The notes under the pieces were generated by a model. The model did not search any database and was not told the DNA's origin. It was given only the letters and a program-made list of their open reading frames with translations. From Clostridiaceae bacterium (GTDB lineage: Bacteria > Bacillota > Clostridia > Oscillospirales > Acutalibacteraceae): 21,081 bases of DNA. Shown in pieces: positions 1-7,738 of this stretch (position 1 is its first letter; each line of letters starts with the position of its first letter). A program made the translations under genes and the position numbers. The stretch is taken from positions 1-21,081 of the forward strand of contig JAEDKI010000011.1 of assembly GCA_016295895.1 (NCBI GenBank), given 5' to 3'.

Positions 1-785
1 TCGGAGATTACACTCACGCAGGCGACGAAAATGACCCCGAAATTTCAAAGGACGACCTTTATGTCAGAAAATTCTCAAGAATTTTCCTTGACAACCCCTC
101 ATGTCTCGGCACGGGCATCAACAGCGCTCAGGATATTCAGACCAAGTGGGACAGAGTTCTCTACGATGAAATTCTTCAGAAGACAATTCCCTACGGAGTA
201 GTTCCCTGGAGTTTTTCGTTCAGCGATTCCCATTCCGACACGATTGACCAGGTTGACAGAGCTTTCACGGTTCACATGATGAAAGAGCTGACCGTTCCCG
301 AGCTTCGCAGAAGTATGGAGGACGGAACATTCTTCTGCATCTGCCGCTCTGCAAGAGCAGAAATGGGCGATGATTGGCTCGGCAAGGGCGCATATCCCGA
401 GGTCAGCAGAATAACCGTTGATCAGGACGAGGATAAAATCACGATTTCCGCAACGAATTACGATAAAATCGTCTGGGTTTCAAACGGCGTTGAGATTGCT
501 CAGGGTGCAAGCATTGATCTTGACGATTATTCGGATTCCGTCGGATGCTATGTCAGAGCATACATTCAGGGCCCCGGAGCTGTCTGCTATGTTCAGCCGT
601 TTGCATTGAGCGTTGAGGGCGAAACCCTTGAAAAAGAGGATATTGCTCCCGTTCACAACTATTCATATATTCTCAGAAAAATTATAACTTTCCTTGATAA
701 TTATGTATTCTCAAAATATTCTCTCGTCAGACTCGGCTGGAATTGGCTTGCCTCCGATTGGGGATTCACCATTCCGAATAAATAA
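1..785 (+). CDS. PHP-domain phosphoesterase-like protein, 5'-truncated paralog
   Basis: The reading frame is open from base 3 to a TAA at 783-785, so only the C-terminal ~260 residues are in the window; the start lies upstream. It aligns by eye along its whole visible length with the next gene: shared blocks are FARIFLDN/FSRIFLDN, GINSA, LQKTIP-GVVPW and D-S-H near the start of the last third. The D-S-H element and the upstream matching region are parts of a PHP (polymerase and histidinol phosphatase) metal-dependent fold. The last ~150 residues form a second, probably beta-rich region (ITVDQDEDKITI, WVSNG) and a hydrophobic tail containing Y-x-L-R-K. It is 18 nt from the next gene, so the two are probably co-transcribed. 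Specific substrate unknown. An ATG at 276 is internal, not the true start. Confidence 0.8.
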   Translation, partial: GDYTHAGDENDPEISKDDLYVRKFSRIFLDNPSCLGTGINSAQDIQTKWDRVLYDEILQKTIPYGVVPWSFSFSDSHSDTIDQVDRAFTVHMMKELTVPELRRSMEDGTFFCICRSARAEMGDDWLGKGAYPEVSRITVDQDEDKITISATNYDKIVWVSNGVEIAQGASIDLDDYSDSVGCYVRAYIQGPGAVCYVQPFALSVEGETLEKEDIAPVHNYSYILRKIITFLDNYVFSKYSLVRLGWNWLASDWGFTIPNK

Positions 786-803
786 TAAAGGAGAGAAACC
801 GTA

Positions 804-2330
804 ATGAAGAAAGGAAATTCTTTGATATTAACAAAAGCAGTTGCGCTTTTCCTTTCGCTGATTTTCATCTGCTCTGCAGTAACTCCCGCTTTTGCGGCAG
901 ACGGTGAAAGCGCAAAGGCTGAAAAAAACTACATAATCGACAACCCCTATGAAGATATAGATTGGGATACCTGGGGGAGCTACAAAACTCAGCTTCACAG
1001 CCACACCACCGCAAGCGACGGCTACCTCACCATCCACGAATATGTTCAGGAGCACTATGATTACGACTACGATATAGTTGCTCTCACCGACCACGGAACG
1101 ATAAACAAGGGCTGGAATCAAGCGCCGGATCTTATTCCTCTGCTTCGCTTCATCAAAAGAGAACGCACCAAAATGGCGGATATCATTCCTTTGACCGAAG
1201 AAGAATACGCCGCATATCAGAACGGCACGGCAAAATCCGAGCAAAGCTCCGAATATCCCGTGACAAGAACTCATACCAACGGAATGCTCGATGTTCCGAA
1301 AGGCATTGAGCTGAACATGGCAACTCCCGTTGCGGACTGCCATCTGACAGGCTATTTCTGCGACTACGGTCAGGGACTTGCAGGCGTTTTCGGCGACTAT
1401 GAAACCCCGTCAAAGGGCGTTAAAGAGGCGGGCGGCATTTCGTTCCTTTCTCATGTCGGCGAATATGTTTACACAGACAAGGATTCCGCTGACCATGTCG
1501 GTCAGAAGATTGACGACTATTATCCGTCAAAATTCGCAAGAATTTTCCTTGACAATGCGGGTTCTTCGCTCGGCATGGGCATTAACAGCGCAACCGATGC
1601 TCACACCCGCTGTGACAGAATCCTTTATGATCAGGTTCTTCAGAAAACAATTCCCAACGGCGTTGTTCCCTGGGGCAACACCTTTGCGGATTCTCACAAC
1701 ATGAACTCCGTCAACGATGCTTTCACAATGAACTGGATGAAAGACTTCAATATGGATGCATTCAGAGAAAGCCTTGAAAAGGGTCAGTTTTTCTCAATCA
1801 CCTATTATTCAAACGGCGTTGAGCTTAACGGAATGCCGGAGATTCCCGGATTTGACGAGGAAAAAGCGGATGAGCAGAAGCTTGCAAACGCTCCGACGCC
1901 CAATGTTACAAGGCTGACCGTCGATCAGGATGCCGACACCATCACCGTTGAGGGCGTTAATTTCAAATATATAACATGGGTATCAAACGGCAATGTTCTC
2001 AGGCGTGATACCGTTACCGACGGCAAGGCGACTCTCAACCTTCACGATGATAATTTTGAGGCGGAGCCTTACCTCTATGTCAGATTTTATATCACCGACG
2101 AGGAGGGCAAGAATAACGGCATCTGCTATTCTCAGCCTCTTGTTCTCCATGTTGAGGGCGAGGATTTTGAACCCGTTGAAGTTCCCAAAACGAGAGACCT
2201 GCCCTATTATCTCAGACTGCTCGTTACGGTTCTTGACTGGACGGTATTCAAATTCAACCCGATTATCTGGATTTTCAAATATTTTGCGCTCGGATACAAT
2301 GTATTCGATAATTTCTTCAATGCATATTGA
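804..2330 (+). CDS. Secreted PHP-domain metal-dependent phosphoesterase-like protein
   Basis: A 508-residue protein starting with an ATG behind AAAGGAGAG. Residues 1-31 look like a Sec signal peptide: KK near the start, a hydrophobic core, then A-F-A before A-D-G, so it is probably exported. The PHP metal-site pattern is visible: H65-x-H67 with downstream SDG, D96-H97 in LTDHGT, E169 in GIEL, H217 in LSHVGE, and D296-S-H298. In this family these residues bind two or three metal ions and hydrolyse phosphoesters. After about residue 365 a separate region follows (LTVDQDADTITV, WVSNGN) and a hydrophobic C-terminal stretch with YYLRLL and FKFNPIIWIF, which could be a membrane or surface association element. 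The upstream partial gene is a tandem paralog; a deacetylase follows after 27 nt. The fold call is confident; the substrate is unknown. Confidence 0.85.
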   Translation: MKKGNSLILTKAVALFLSLIFICSAVTPAFAADGESAKAEKNYIIDNPYEDIDWDTWGSYKTQLHSHTTASDGYLTIHEYVQEHYDYDYDIVALTDHGTINKGWNQAPDLIPLLRFIKRERTKMADIIPLTEEEYAAYQNGTAKSEQSSEYPVTRTHTNGMLDVPKGIELNMATPVADCHLTGYFCDYGQGLAGVFGDYETPSKGVKEAGGISFLSHVGEYVYTDKDSADHVGQKIDDYYPSKFARIFLDNAGSSLGMGINSATDAHTRCDRILYDQVLQKTIPNGVVPWGNTFADSHNMNSVNDAFTMNWMKDFNMDAFRESLEKGQFFSITYYSNGVELNGMPEIPGFDEEKADEQKLANAPTPNVTRLTVDQDADTITVEGVNFKYITWVSNGNVLRRDTVTDGKATLNLHDDNFEAEPYLYVRFYITDEEGKNNGICYSQPLVLHVEGEDFEPVEVPKTRDLPYYLRLLVTVLDWTVFKFNPIIWIFKYFALGYNVFDNFFNAY

Positions 2331-2357
2331 GGCTGAACCGAAAGGAAAATTTTTTAT

Positions 2358-3242
2358 ATGGCGAAATATCTTATTGTTAACGCAGATGATTACGGAATGT
2401 GCCATTCCGCAAACGAAGCGGTTGCAGAGCTGTTTGAGGAGGGTTTTCTCAAATCTTCAACCATTATGATGCCCTGCCCTGCGGCAAAGGAAGCGGTTGA
2501 TTTTTCAATTGCTCATCCCGAACACGCAATCGGAATTCATCTGACGATGACAAGCGAATGGAAAAAGTACCGCTGGAAGCCCCTCACGGGCGGCAAATCG
2601 CTCGTTGACAGGGACGGATACATGTGGCATGAGAGCGACGAGGTTGAAAAAAACGCCGATTATAAAGAGCTTGAAGCCGAAATCAGGGCGCAGATCGACC
2701 TTGCTCACAGCATGGGCATGAAGCCCTCGCATATTGACAACCACATGGGTTCGCTCTACGGTCATTACACCGGCAGGCTCAGTCTCGGCAAGCTTGCAAT
2801 CAGAGTCTGCGGCGAATACGGCTATGCCTACCGTGTGTTCACAAAGCACGATAAGCGGATTTGTCCCAAGGGCGTGCCTTATCCGCTTTATGCGGGGCTG
2901 TCCTTCCTCGTCAGGCATTGGGGCAAAAAATATAATGTTGTCATTCCCGATTATCTGCTGTTCCCCGATTGGAATGACAAAATGCGTGAAAGCTACGAAA
3001 CCTACAGAACAGAGATTCTTAAGATTTGGACGGATCTGCCCGACGGAGTAACCGAGACCTTTGTTCATCCCTCAATTGAGAGCGATGAGATAAAGAATAT
3101 CACCGCCCTGTGGCGTGACAGAGTCTGGGAATACCGGCTTATGAAAGACCCGTATGTTAAAAAATATCTTGAGGATAACGGCGTTCAGCTTATAAGCTAC
3201 AGAGAGCTTATCGAAATGAAAGGCGGAACAGTTCGGGGATAA
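2358..3242 (+). CDS. ChbG/YdjC-family carbohydrate deacetylase
   Basis: A 294-residue cytoplasmic protein (no signal peptide) starting at an ATG with a weak AAAGGAAAA site. The family signature is clear: N-A-D-D-Y-G-M at residues 8-14, G-I-H-L-T in the first quarter, and S-H-I-D-N-H-M-G around residue 125. Asp12 and the histidines of the last two motifs are the usual metal ligands. Characterised members such as ChbG remove acetyl groups from N-acetylated sugars or chitooligosaccharides, and HpnK acts in hopanoid modification, so the exact substrate here is open. Length matches the family (about 250-300). It follows the two PHP-domain genes closely on the same strand, and a hairpin follows its stop, so it is probably the last gene of that operon. 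I do not assign chbG because the usual chb genes are absent. Confidence 0.82.
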   Translation: MAKYLIVNADDYGMCHSANEAVAELFEEGFLKSSTIMMPCPAAKEAVDFSIAHPEHAIGIHLTMTSEWKKYRWKPLTGGKSLVDRDGYMWHESDEVEKNADYKELEAEIRAQIDLAHSMGMKPSHIDNHMGSLYGHYTGRLSLGKLAIRVCGEYGYAYRVFTKHDKRICPKGVPYPLYAGLSFLVRHWGKKYNVVIPDYLLFPDWNDKMRESYETYRTEILKIWTDLPDGVTETFVHPSIESDEIKNITALWRDRVWEYRLMKDPYVKKYLEDNGVQLISYRELIEMKGGTVRG

Positions 3243-3265
3243 AACAAGTTAAGAAAAACCGTTAA

Positions 3266-3304
3266 AACGGCTTGCGTCGGAATTTTCAGCCGATGCAAGC
3301 CGTT
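3266..3304 (+). terminator. Stem-loop after the deacetylase gene
   Basis: Two 15-nt arms at 3266-3280 and 3290-3304 (AACGGCTTGCGTCGG and its complement, with one G-U pair) flank a 9-nt loop. The T-tail is poor (ATTGCATCTCC), so it may be a weak terminator or an RNA-stabilising 3' structure. It lies 23 nt after the stop and before an independent promoter, which supports an operon boundary. Confidence 0.6.
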
Positions 3305-3339
3305 ATTGCATCTCCAACAGACGCAAGTGCGATTTTGTC

Positions 3340-3368
3340 TTGACAAAACTATCTTTAACCGCTATTCT
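3340..3368 (+). promoter_or_regulatory. Sigma-A-like promoter for the TetM-like gene
   Basis: A perfect -35 TTGACA at 3340-3345, a 17-nt spacer and a -10 TATTCT (4/6) at 3363-3368. It would start transcription near 3375, about 40 nt before the ATG at 3415. The TTG of the -35 box is in frame with the gene, but it is a promoter element rather than a start codon. Confidence 0.7.
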
Positions 3369-3414
3369 TTTAATGGTAAGGCAGAAACCTATACTATATC
3401 ATTCCGGAGGAATT

Positions 3415-5352
3415 ATGATAAGGGCTGAAGAAAGCGTAATCGGAATCCTTGCCCATGTTGATGCAGGCAAAACCACCCTGACCGAATCAATTCTTTACAA
3501 AACCGGCGCAATTCGTCATTTCGGCAGGGTTGACAAAAAGGATTCATGGTTTGATTCCCATGAGCTTGAAAGGAGCAGAGGAATCACCATTTTTTCAAAA
3601 CAGAATCCGTTCAGTCTCGGAGAAAAGCGCTTTACCCTTGTTGATACCCCGGGTCATACCGATTTTTCCGCCGAAATGGAGCGCACTCTCGGCGTGCTTG
3701 ATTACGCCGTGCTTGTTATTGACGGCACGGGCGGAGTAAGAAGCCACACAGAGACGATTTGGCGTCTGCTCGGCGAATACAAGGTTCCGCCGTTCATTTT
3801 TATCAACAAAATGGACAGAGCCGAGAAGGGCAGAGAAAAACTGCTCGGCGAGCTTAAAAATTGCTTCGGCGACGGCTTCGTTGACTTTTCCTGCGGCGAT
3901 GAAAAGCGTATTCTTGAAGAGGTTTCAATGCTCAGCGAGGATTTACTCGGCGAATATCTTGACGGAAATACCGATGAAGAGTTCTGGCTTCGGAGCATTG
4001 CCGATGAAATAGCTCAAAGGCGGCTTTTTCCGTGCTTTTTTGGCTCTGCGCTGAGCGGAGACGGCGTTGACGGGCTTCTTGAAGCGATTGAAAAGCTGAC
4101 CGTTGCGAAAGAATATCCCGATGAGTTCGGCGCAAGGGTTTATAAGGTTCTTTATGATTCAAAAGGCTGTCGGCAAACCTTTTTGAAGGTGACGGGAGGC
4201 GTGCTTTCCGTCAAAATGCCTCTCGGCATTGAAAAAGCGGACAGAATCAGGATTTATTCGGGCGAAAAAGCCGAAAATGCCGAAAAAATAAAGGCAGGCG
4301 GAGTCTGCGCCGTTGAGGGGCTGAGGTCTGCCGAGCCGGGAGATGTTCTCGGGGCTGACGGCAGGCGGTTCAGCCGCCCCGCAAAGCTTCGCCCGATGCT
4401 TGCGGCGGGGGTTGAAATCCTTGACTCAACCGATTTTCACGATGCGCTCCGAAAGCTGAGAATGCTCGGCGAGGAAATGCCCGAGCTGTCGGTTCAATGC
4501 TTTTCGTCGGGCGGCGTTGAGCAGATTCAGATTCAGGTTATGGGCAGAATCCAGCTTGAAATTCTGAAAGAGCTTGTCGCCGAACGGTTCGGAATGGCGA
4601 TTGATTTCGGCGCATGCAGAATTTTATATAAAGAAACGGTGGCTTCGCCCGTCATGGGCTACGGTCACTATGAGCCGCTCCGCCACTACGCCGAGGTTCA
4701 TCTGCGGATTGAGCCTGCGCCGAGAGACAGCGGAGTTGCGGCAGAGAGCGAATGCAGCCTTGAAGTGCTCGATTCAAATTTTCAGAATGTCGTATTAACG
4801 CATATTCTCGAAAAAGAACATAAAGGCATTCTGACGGGCTCGCCGCTGACGGATGTTAAAATTGTTCTGACCGCAGGGCGTTCCCACCTCAAGCACACCG
4901 AGGGCGGCGACTTCCGTGAGGCGGTCTACCGTGCCGTTCGTCAGGGGCTTGAAAAAGCGGAGAATGTTCTGCTTGAGCCGTATTATGCATTCACTCTGCG
5001 TGTTCCGGGCGAATATGTCGGCAGGGCAATTTCGGATATTCAACGGCTCTGCGGAGAGTTTGACCCGCCGGATATTGCGGAGGAATATGCAACAATCAAG
5101 GGCTGTGCCCCGGTTTCGGAGTTCATGGATTATCCCCGTGAGGTCACGGCATACACGGGCGGCAGAGGTTCGGTTTCGCTGAGCGAAAACGGATACCGAC
5201 CGTGCCATAACGCCGCCGAGGTGATTGAAAAAATCGGCTACGAAAAAGAAAGAGACCTTGAAAACCCGTCGTCTTCAATTTTCTGCTCCCACGGAGCGGG
5301 CTTTGAGGTCAAGTGGCAGGATGTTGACCGAATGAGACATATTAAGGATTAA
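3415..5352 (+). CDS. TetM/EF-G-like translational GTPase (ribosomal protection protein homologue)
   Basis: A 645-residue protein starting at an ATG with a strong CGGAGGA site at 3405-3411. The N-terminal GTPase domain is complete: G1 AHVDAGKT at residues 13-20, RGITI at 55-59, DTPGH at 77-81 and NKMD at 131-134. Overall length (TetM/TetO types are about 640) and the order of domains fit the ribosomal protection branch of EF-G-like factors, which act on the ribosome. The C-terminus carries a C-S-H-G-A-G-F motif near the end. That motif and the HELERSRGITIFSKQ switch region recall, from memory, the chromosomal 'translation factor GTPase family' proteins of Firmicutes rather than the named tet determinants. 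Tetracycline protection is therefore possible but not shown. It has its own promoter; the GH130-type gene follows after 38 nt. Confidence 0.85.
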   Translation: MIRAEESVIGILAHVDAGKTTLTESILYKTGAIRHFGRVDKKDSWFDSHELERSRGITIFSKQNPFSLGEKRFTLVDTPGHTDFSAEMERTLGVLDYAVLVIDGTGGVRSHTETIWRLLGEYKVPPFIFINKMDRAEKGREKLLGELKNCFGDGFVDFSCGDEKRILEEVSMLSEDLLGEYLDGNTDEEFWLRSIADEIAQRRLFPCFFGSALSGDGVDGLLEAIEKLTVAKEYPDEFGARVYKVLYDSKGCRQTFLKVTGGVLSVKMPLGIEKADRIRIYSGEKAENAEKIKAGGVCAVEGLRSAEPGDVLGADGRRFSRPAKLRPMLAAGVEILDSTDFHDALRKLRMLGEEMPELSVQCFSSGGVEQIQIQVMGRIQLEILKELVAERFGMAIDFGACRILYKETVASPVMGYGHYEPLRHYAEVHLRIEPAPRDSGVAAESECSLEVLDSNFQNVVLTHILEKEHKGILTGSPLTDVKIVLTAGRSHLKHTEGGDFREAVYRAVRQGLEKAENVLLEPYYAFTLRVPGEYVGRAISDIQRLCGEFDPPDIAEEYATIKGCAPVSEFMDYPREVTAYTGGRGSVSLSENGYRPCHNAAEVIEKIGYEKERDLENPSSSIFCSHGAGFEVKWQDVDRMRHIKD

Positions 5353-5390
5353 AAGTAACTGCGGTTACATAACAAAGGAGAAGTGAAAAA

Positions 5391-6341
5391 ATGGCAAAGA
5401 TAATCGGAGAAAAAATCGCCAATATCCCTTGGCAGGAGAAGCCGCAGGGCTGGCGTTATCCCGTTTGGCGCTACAGCGCAAACCCCATCATAACAAGAGA
5501 TAATCTTTTTATGGCAAACAGCATTTTCAATTCAGCCGTTGTTCCTTACGGCGACGGCTTTGCGGGAGTTTTCAGAGTTGACTATTATTCCCGTGACCAG
5601 AGGCTTGTTACGGGCTTCAGCAAGGACGGCATTGATTGGAATCTTGACGAAAAGGTGATTTTTGAGGGCTACGACCCGAGGCTGTGCATGATTGAGGGCA
5701 AATACTATCTCTCATGGGTTAACCACACTCCCCACGGCACAACAATCGGCATAGCTTACACAACCGATTTCAAGGAATGGACTCAGCTTGAGGACGCCTG
5801 CTATCCCGTTGCGAGAAACGGCGTGCTGTTCCCGAGAAAAATCGGTGATGAATATATGCTTCTCATCCGTCCCTGCGACAGAGGTCACACGCCCTACGGC
5901 GATATTTTCCTCAGCAGAAGCAAGGATCTGACCTATTGGGGCAAGCACCGCTTTGTCATGGCTCCCGTTAAGATTTGGGAGTCAACCAAAATCGGCGCAG
6001 GCCCGACACCCATTGAGACCGACGAGGGCTGGCTTATGTTCTATCACGGCGTTCTCACAAGCTGCAACGGCTTCACCTACAGCATGGGTGCGGCGATTCT
6101 CGACCTTGAAAAGCCTTGGATTGTCAAGCACAGAGCGGATTGTTTCCTGCTCTCTCCCCATGAAAATTACGAATGCGTCGGCGATGTTCCGAATGTTGTT
6201 TTCCCCTGTGCCGCTCTTGCAGACAGCGAAACGGGAAGAATCGCAATCTATTACGGTGCCGCTGACACAACGGTTTCAATGGCATTCACAACGGTTGACG
6301 AAACGATTGATTTCATCAAAAAGAATGATTTGATTAAATAA
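5391..6341 (+). CDS. GH130-family beta-mannoside phosphorylase-like protein
   Basis: A 316-residue protein behind a good AAAGGAGAA site. It looks like a five-bladed beta-propeller of the GH130 family: D95-P-R in GYDPRL, the KIGAGPTP block at residues 200-207, Y-H-G at 218-220 and a late E-C-V-G-D-V-P-N-V-V-F-P block. Members mostly phosphorolyse beta-1,4-mannosyl linkages (mannosyl-glucose, mannooligosaccharides, mannosyl-N-acetylglucosamine), releasing mannose 1-phosphate. Asp95 would be the single catalytic acid. No signal peptide is seen, so it acts in the cytoplasm on imported sugars. No sugar transporter lies beside it. It may be co-transcribed with the GTPase gene 38 nt upstream; the small GTAAC/GTTAC hairpin at 5355-5368 in that gap lacks a T-tail. 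Subfamily and exact substrate cannot be fixed by eye. Confidence 0.8.
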   Translation: MAKIIGEKIANIPWQEKPQGWRYPVWRYSANPIITRDNLFMANSIFNSAVVPYGDGFAGVFRVDYYSRDQRLVTGFSKDGIDWNLDEKVIFEGYDPRLCMIEGKYYLSWVNHTPHGTTIGIAYTTDFKEWTQLEDACYPVARNGVLFPRKIGDEYMLLIRPCDRGHTPYGDIFLSRSKDLTYWGKHRFVMAPVKIWESTKIGAGPTPIETDEGWLMFYHGVLTSCNGFTYSMGAAILDLEKPWIVKHRADCFLLSPHENYECVGDVPNVVFPCAALADSETGRIAIYYGAADTTVSMAFTTVDETIDFIKKNDLIK

Positions 6342-6346
6342 AAGAA

Positions 6347-6390
6347 GCGGGCTGACGCACTCGGATTTGTGCATCAGCCCGTTGTCTTTT
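6347..6390. terminator. Bidirectional Rho-independent terminator
   Basis: A 14-nt stem: 6347-6360 pairs with 6369-6382 (GCGGGCTGACGCAC with GTGCATCAGCCCGT, G-U pairs allowed) around an 8-nt loop. On the plus strand the stem is followed by TGTCTTTTTG; on the minus strand by TTCTTTTATTT. It sits between two convergent genes and would stop both. Confidence 0.85.
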
Positions 6391-6394
6391 TGCT

Positions 6395-7456
6395 TTATTC
6401 TTTAACAATATATGCGGCGTTGACCCAGCCGTTGACCGATTCATATGAAACATATGCCCAGCCGGGAACGGATTTTGAAACGGTGACCGTTGAACCGTTC
6501 GGAATCTTTATCAGCACCTCTGCCGAGGTTTCGGGCAGTGCTCTGACATTCAGAACGCTTCCGTTGGTTTTGACTTTGTATATGCCTGCATCAACGGGCG
6601 CTGTGTTTCCGACGGTTGCGGCAACCTCCTGAACACGGGCGTTGAAATAGACCTCTCCGTTATTCAGCTTTTCGCCGTAAGCTTCAAAAAGCTCGCTGAC
6701 CGTAACGAGCTTAAAGCCCTTTTGAACAAGACCGGGAATCACCATTTCGCACAGGTCTGCGGTAAAATCATATATATCGTGCATGAGAACGATATCTCCG
6801 CCCTGGGCGCTTTCAAGCACGTTGTCACAGATTTTTTTCATGTCTGCGCTGCGCTGTTCCTCGCTTCTGCCCTTGTGGGCGGCGTCCTTGAACCTCCAAT
6901 CGTTCGTGTCGATTGACCATTGAATCAGCGGCATTCCGATATCCTCGGTAACGCCCTTATATGCTCCGCCTGGCGCTCTGAAAAGAGCGGGAGCCTTGCC
7001 CGTTATTGATTTCAGCGTTGAGTTAGGGGCATCAACCTGTTCACGAAGCACATCGTAGCTGCATTTAGTCAGCGTTTTGTGATCCTTTGAGTGGTTGCCG
7101 ATTTCACAGCCCAGTTCCGAGGCTCGCTTTATGGTTGAAGCGTTGTTTTCAATGTTGTAGCCGACAACAAAGAAGGTTGCAACGCCGTTGTTCTGTTCAA
7201 GAACATCAAGAATCCTGTTGGTGGTTGCTCCTCTTGGCCCGTCGTCAAAGGTCAGAGCAATAAGCTTGTCATTCGGCGAATATTTCGGCTTCTGAGTTGT
7301 CGGAGTACTGCTTATTCCCGTCATTGCGGGATTTGAATTGCTTTCTCCCCCCGGAGTTACCTCCGATGTTCCGCCGTTCTGCCTGCAGCCGCTGAAAACG
7401 AGCAGTAAAGCCAGAATTATTGCGAATACCGCAGCAAAGTTTTTCCGATTTCTCAT
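6395..7456 (-). CDS. Lipoprotein polysaccharide deacetylase (NodB domain) with C-terminal SH3-like domain
   Basis: A 353-residue protein. The ATG at 7456 is preferred over the GTG at 7462 because a GGGAG site lies 7 nt before it. Residues 1-24 form a lipoprotein signal peptide ending in V-F-S-G-C24, so it is probably anchored on the outer face of the membrane. A Ser/Thr/Pro-rich linker leads to a NodB deacetylase domain: T-F-D71-D72-G-P, H122-S-K-D-H126, R-A-P-G-G at 160-164 and a late M-H-D. These are the metal ligands and catalytic elements of family 4 carbohydrate esterases, which deacetylate peptidoglycan, chitin or xylan. The last ~60 residues (VLNVRALPE, GWVNAAYIV) are a bacterial SH3-like domain, typically cell-wall binding. 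A cell-wall substrate is therefore the best inference. Confidence 0.87.
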   Translation of the reverse strand: MRNRKNFAAVFAIILALLLVFSGCRQNGGTSEVTPGGESNSNPAMTGISSTPTTQKPKYSPNDKLIALTFDDGPRGATTNRILDVLEQNNGVATFFVVGYNIENNASTIKRASELGCEIGNHSKDHKTLTKCSYDVLREQVDAPNSTLKSITGKAPALFRAPGGAYKGVTEDIGMPLIQWSIDTNDWRFKDAAHKGRSEEQRSADMKKICDNVLESAQGGDIVLMHDIYDFTADLCEMVIPGLVQKGFKLVTVSELFEAYGEKLNNGEVYFNARVQEVAATVGNTAPVDAGIYKVKTNGSVLNVRALPETSAEVLIKIPNGSTVTVSKSVPGWAYVSYESVNGWVNAAYIVKE

Positions 7457-7738
7457 AATCACACTCCCTTACTTTTTATGTTCTCCGTTTACGGACATTA
7501 TATTACATTTTTTTTAAACTGATTTTATAAAAAAGAAAAATAACTGCATTGTAATAATTTTTAACAATTGAGTAATAATTTGTTATTTTTTATGGAAAAC
7601 GGTTATTTATATAAGAAGCGGAGAAAAATTCAGAATATACAAAAACAGATTACAGACCCAATCCTTTAGGGAAAATCAGCCTGTAATCTGCTTTTTTAAA
7701 ATTCCGATATTAAATATTACTTGCCACGGACTCAGAGG
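7457..7738. other. AT-rich intergenic region between deacetylase and thrS
   Basis: This stretch holds the 5' end of the deacetylase gene and the 3' end of thrS, both on the minus strand. It is strongly AT-rich. Besides the thrS terminator (7640-7696) I see only weak -10-like matches for the deacetylase (for example TATAAA on the minus strand) without a convincing -35, and a short TCCGT/ACGGA hairpin near 7485-7496. No ORF is supported here. Confidence 0.5.
7640..7696 (-). terminator. Terminator of thrS
   Basis: A 10-bp perfect stem, 7646-7655 (CAGATTACAG) with 7681-7690 (CTGTAATCTG), around a 25-nt loop. On the minus strand a TTTTTG run follows, about 50 nt after the thrS stop. The plus strand also has a T6 tail, so it can act both ways. 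Confidence 0.7.

Noticed and set aside
828..1343. 171-codon minus-strand ORF inside the PHP gene
   Set aside because: It is a shadow of the signal-peptide and PHP region, with no start signals.
3340..3414. TTG at 3340 as start of the TetM-like gene
   Set aside because: The TTG is the -35 hexamer of a good promoter. The ATG at 3415 has a CGGAGGA site and gives the family's usual N-terminus.
3415..5352. Acquired tetracycline resistance gene
   Set aside because: No mobile context or leader region is present, and the motifs recall chromosomal relatives. Resistance cannot be claimed from sequence reading alone.
5355..5368. GTAAC-TGCG-GTTAC hairpin as a terminator before the GH130 gene
   Set aside because: The 5-bp stem has no T-tail, and it lies just before a strong ribosome binding site.
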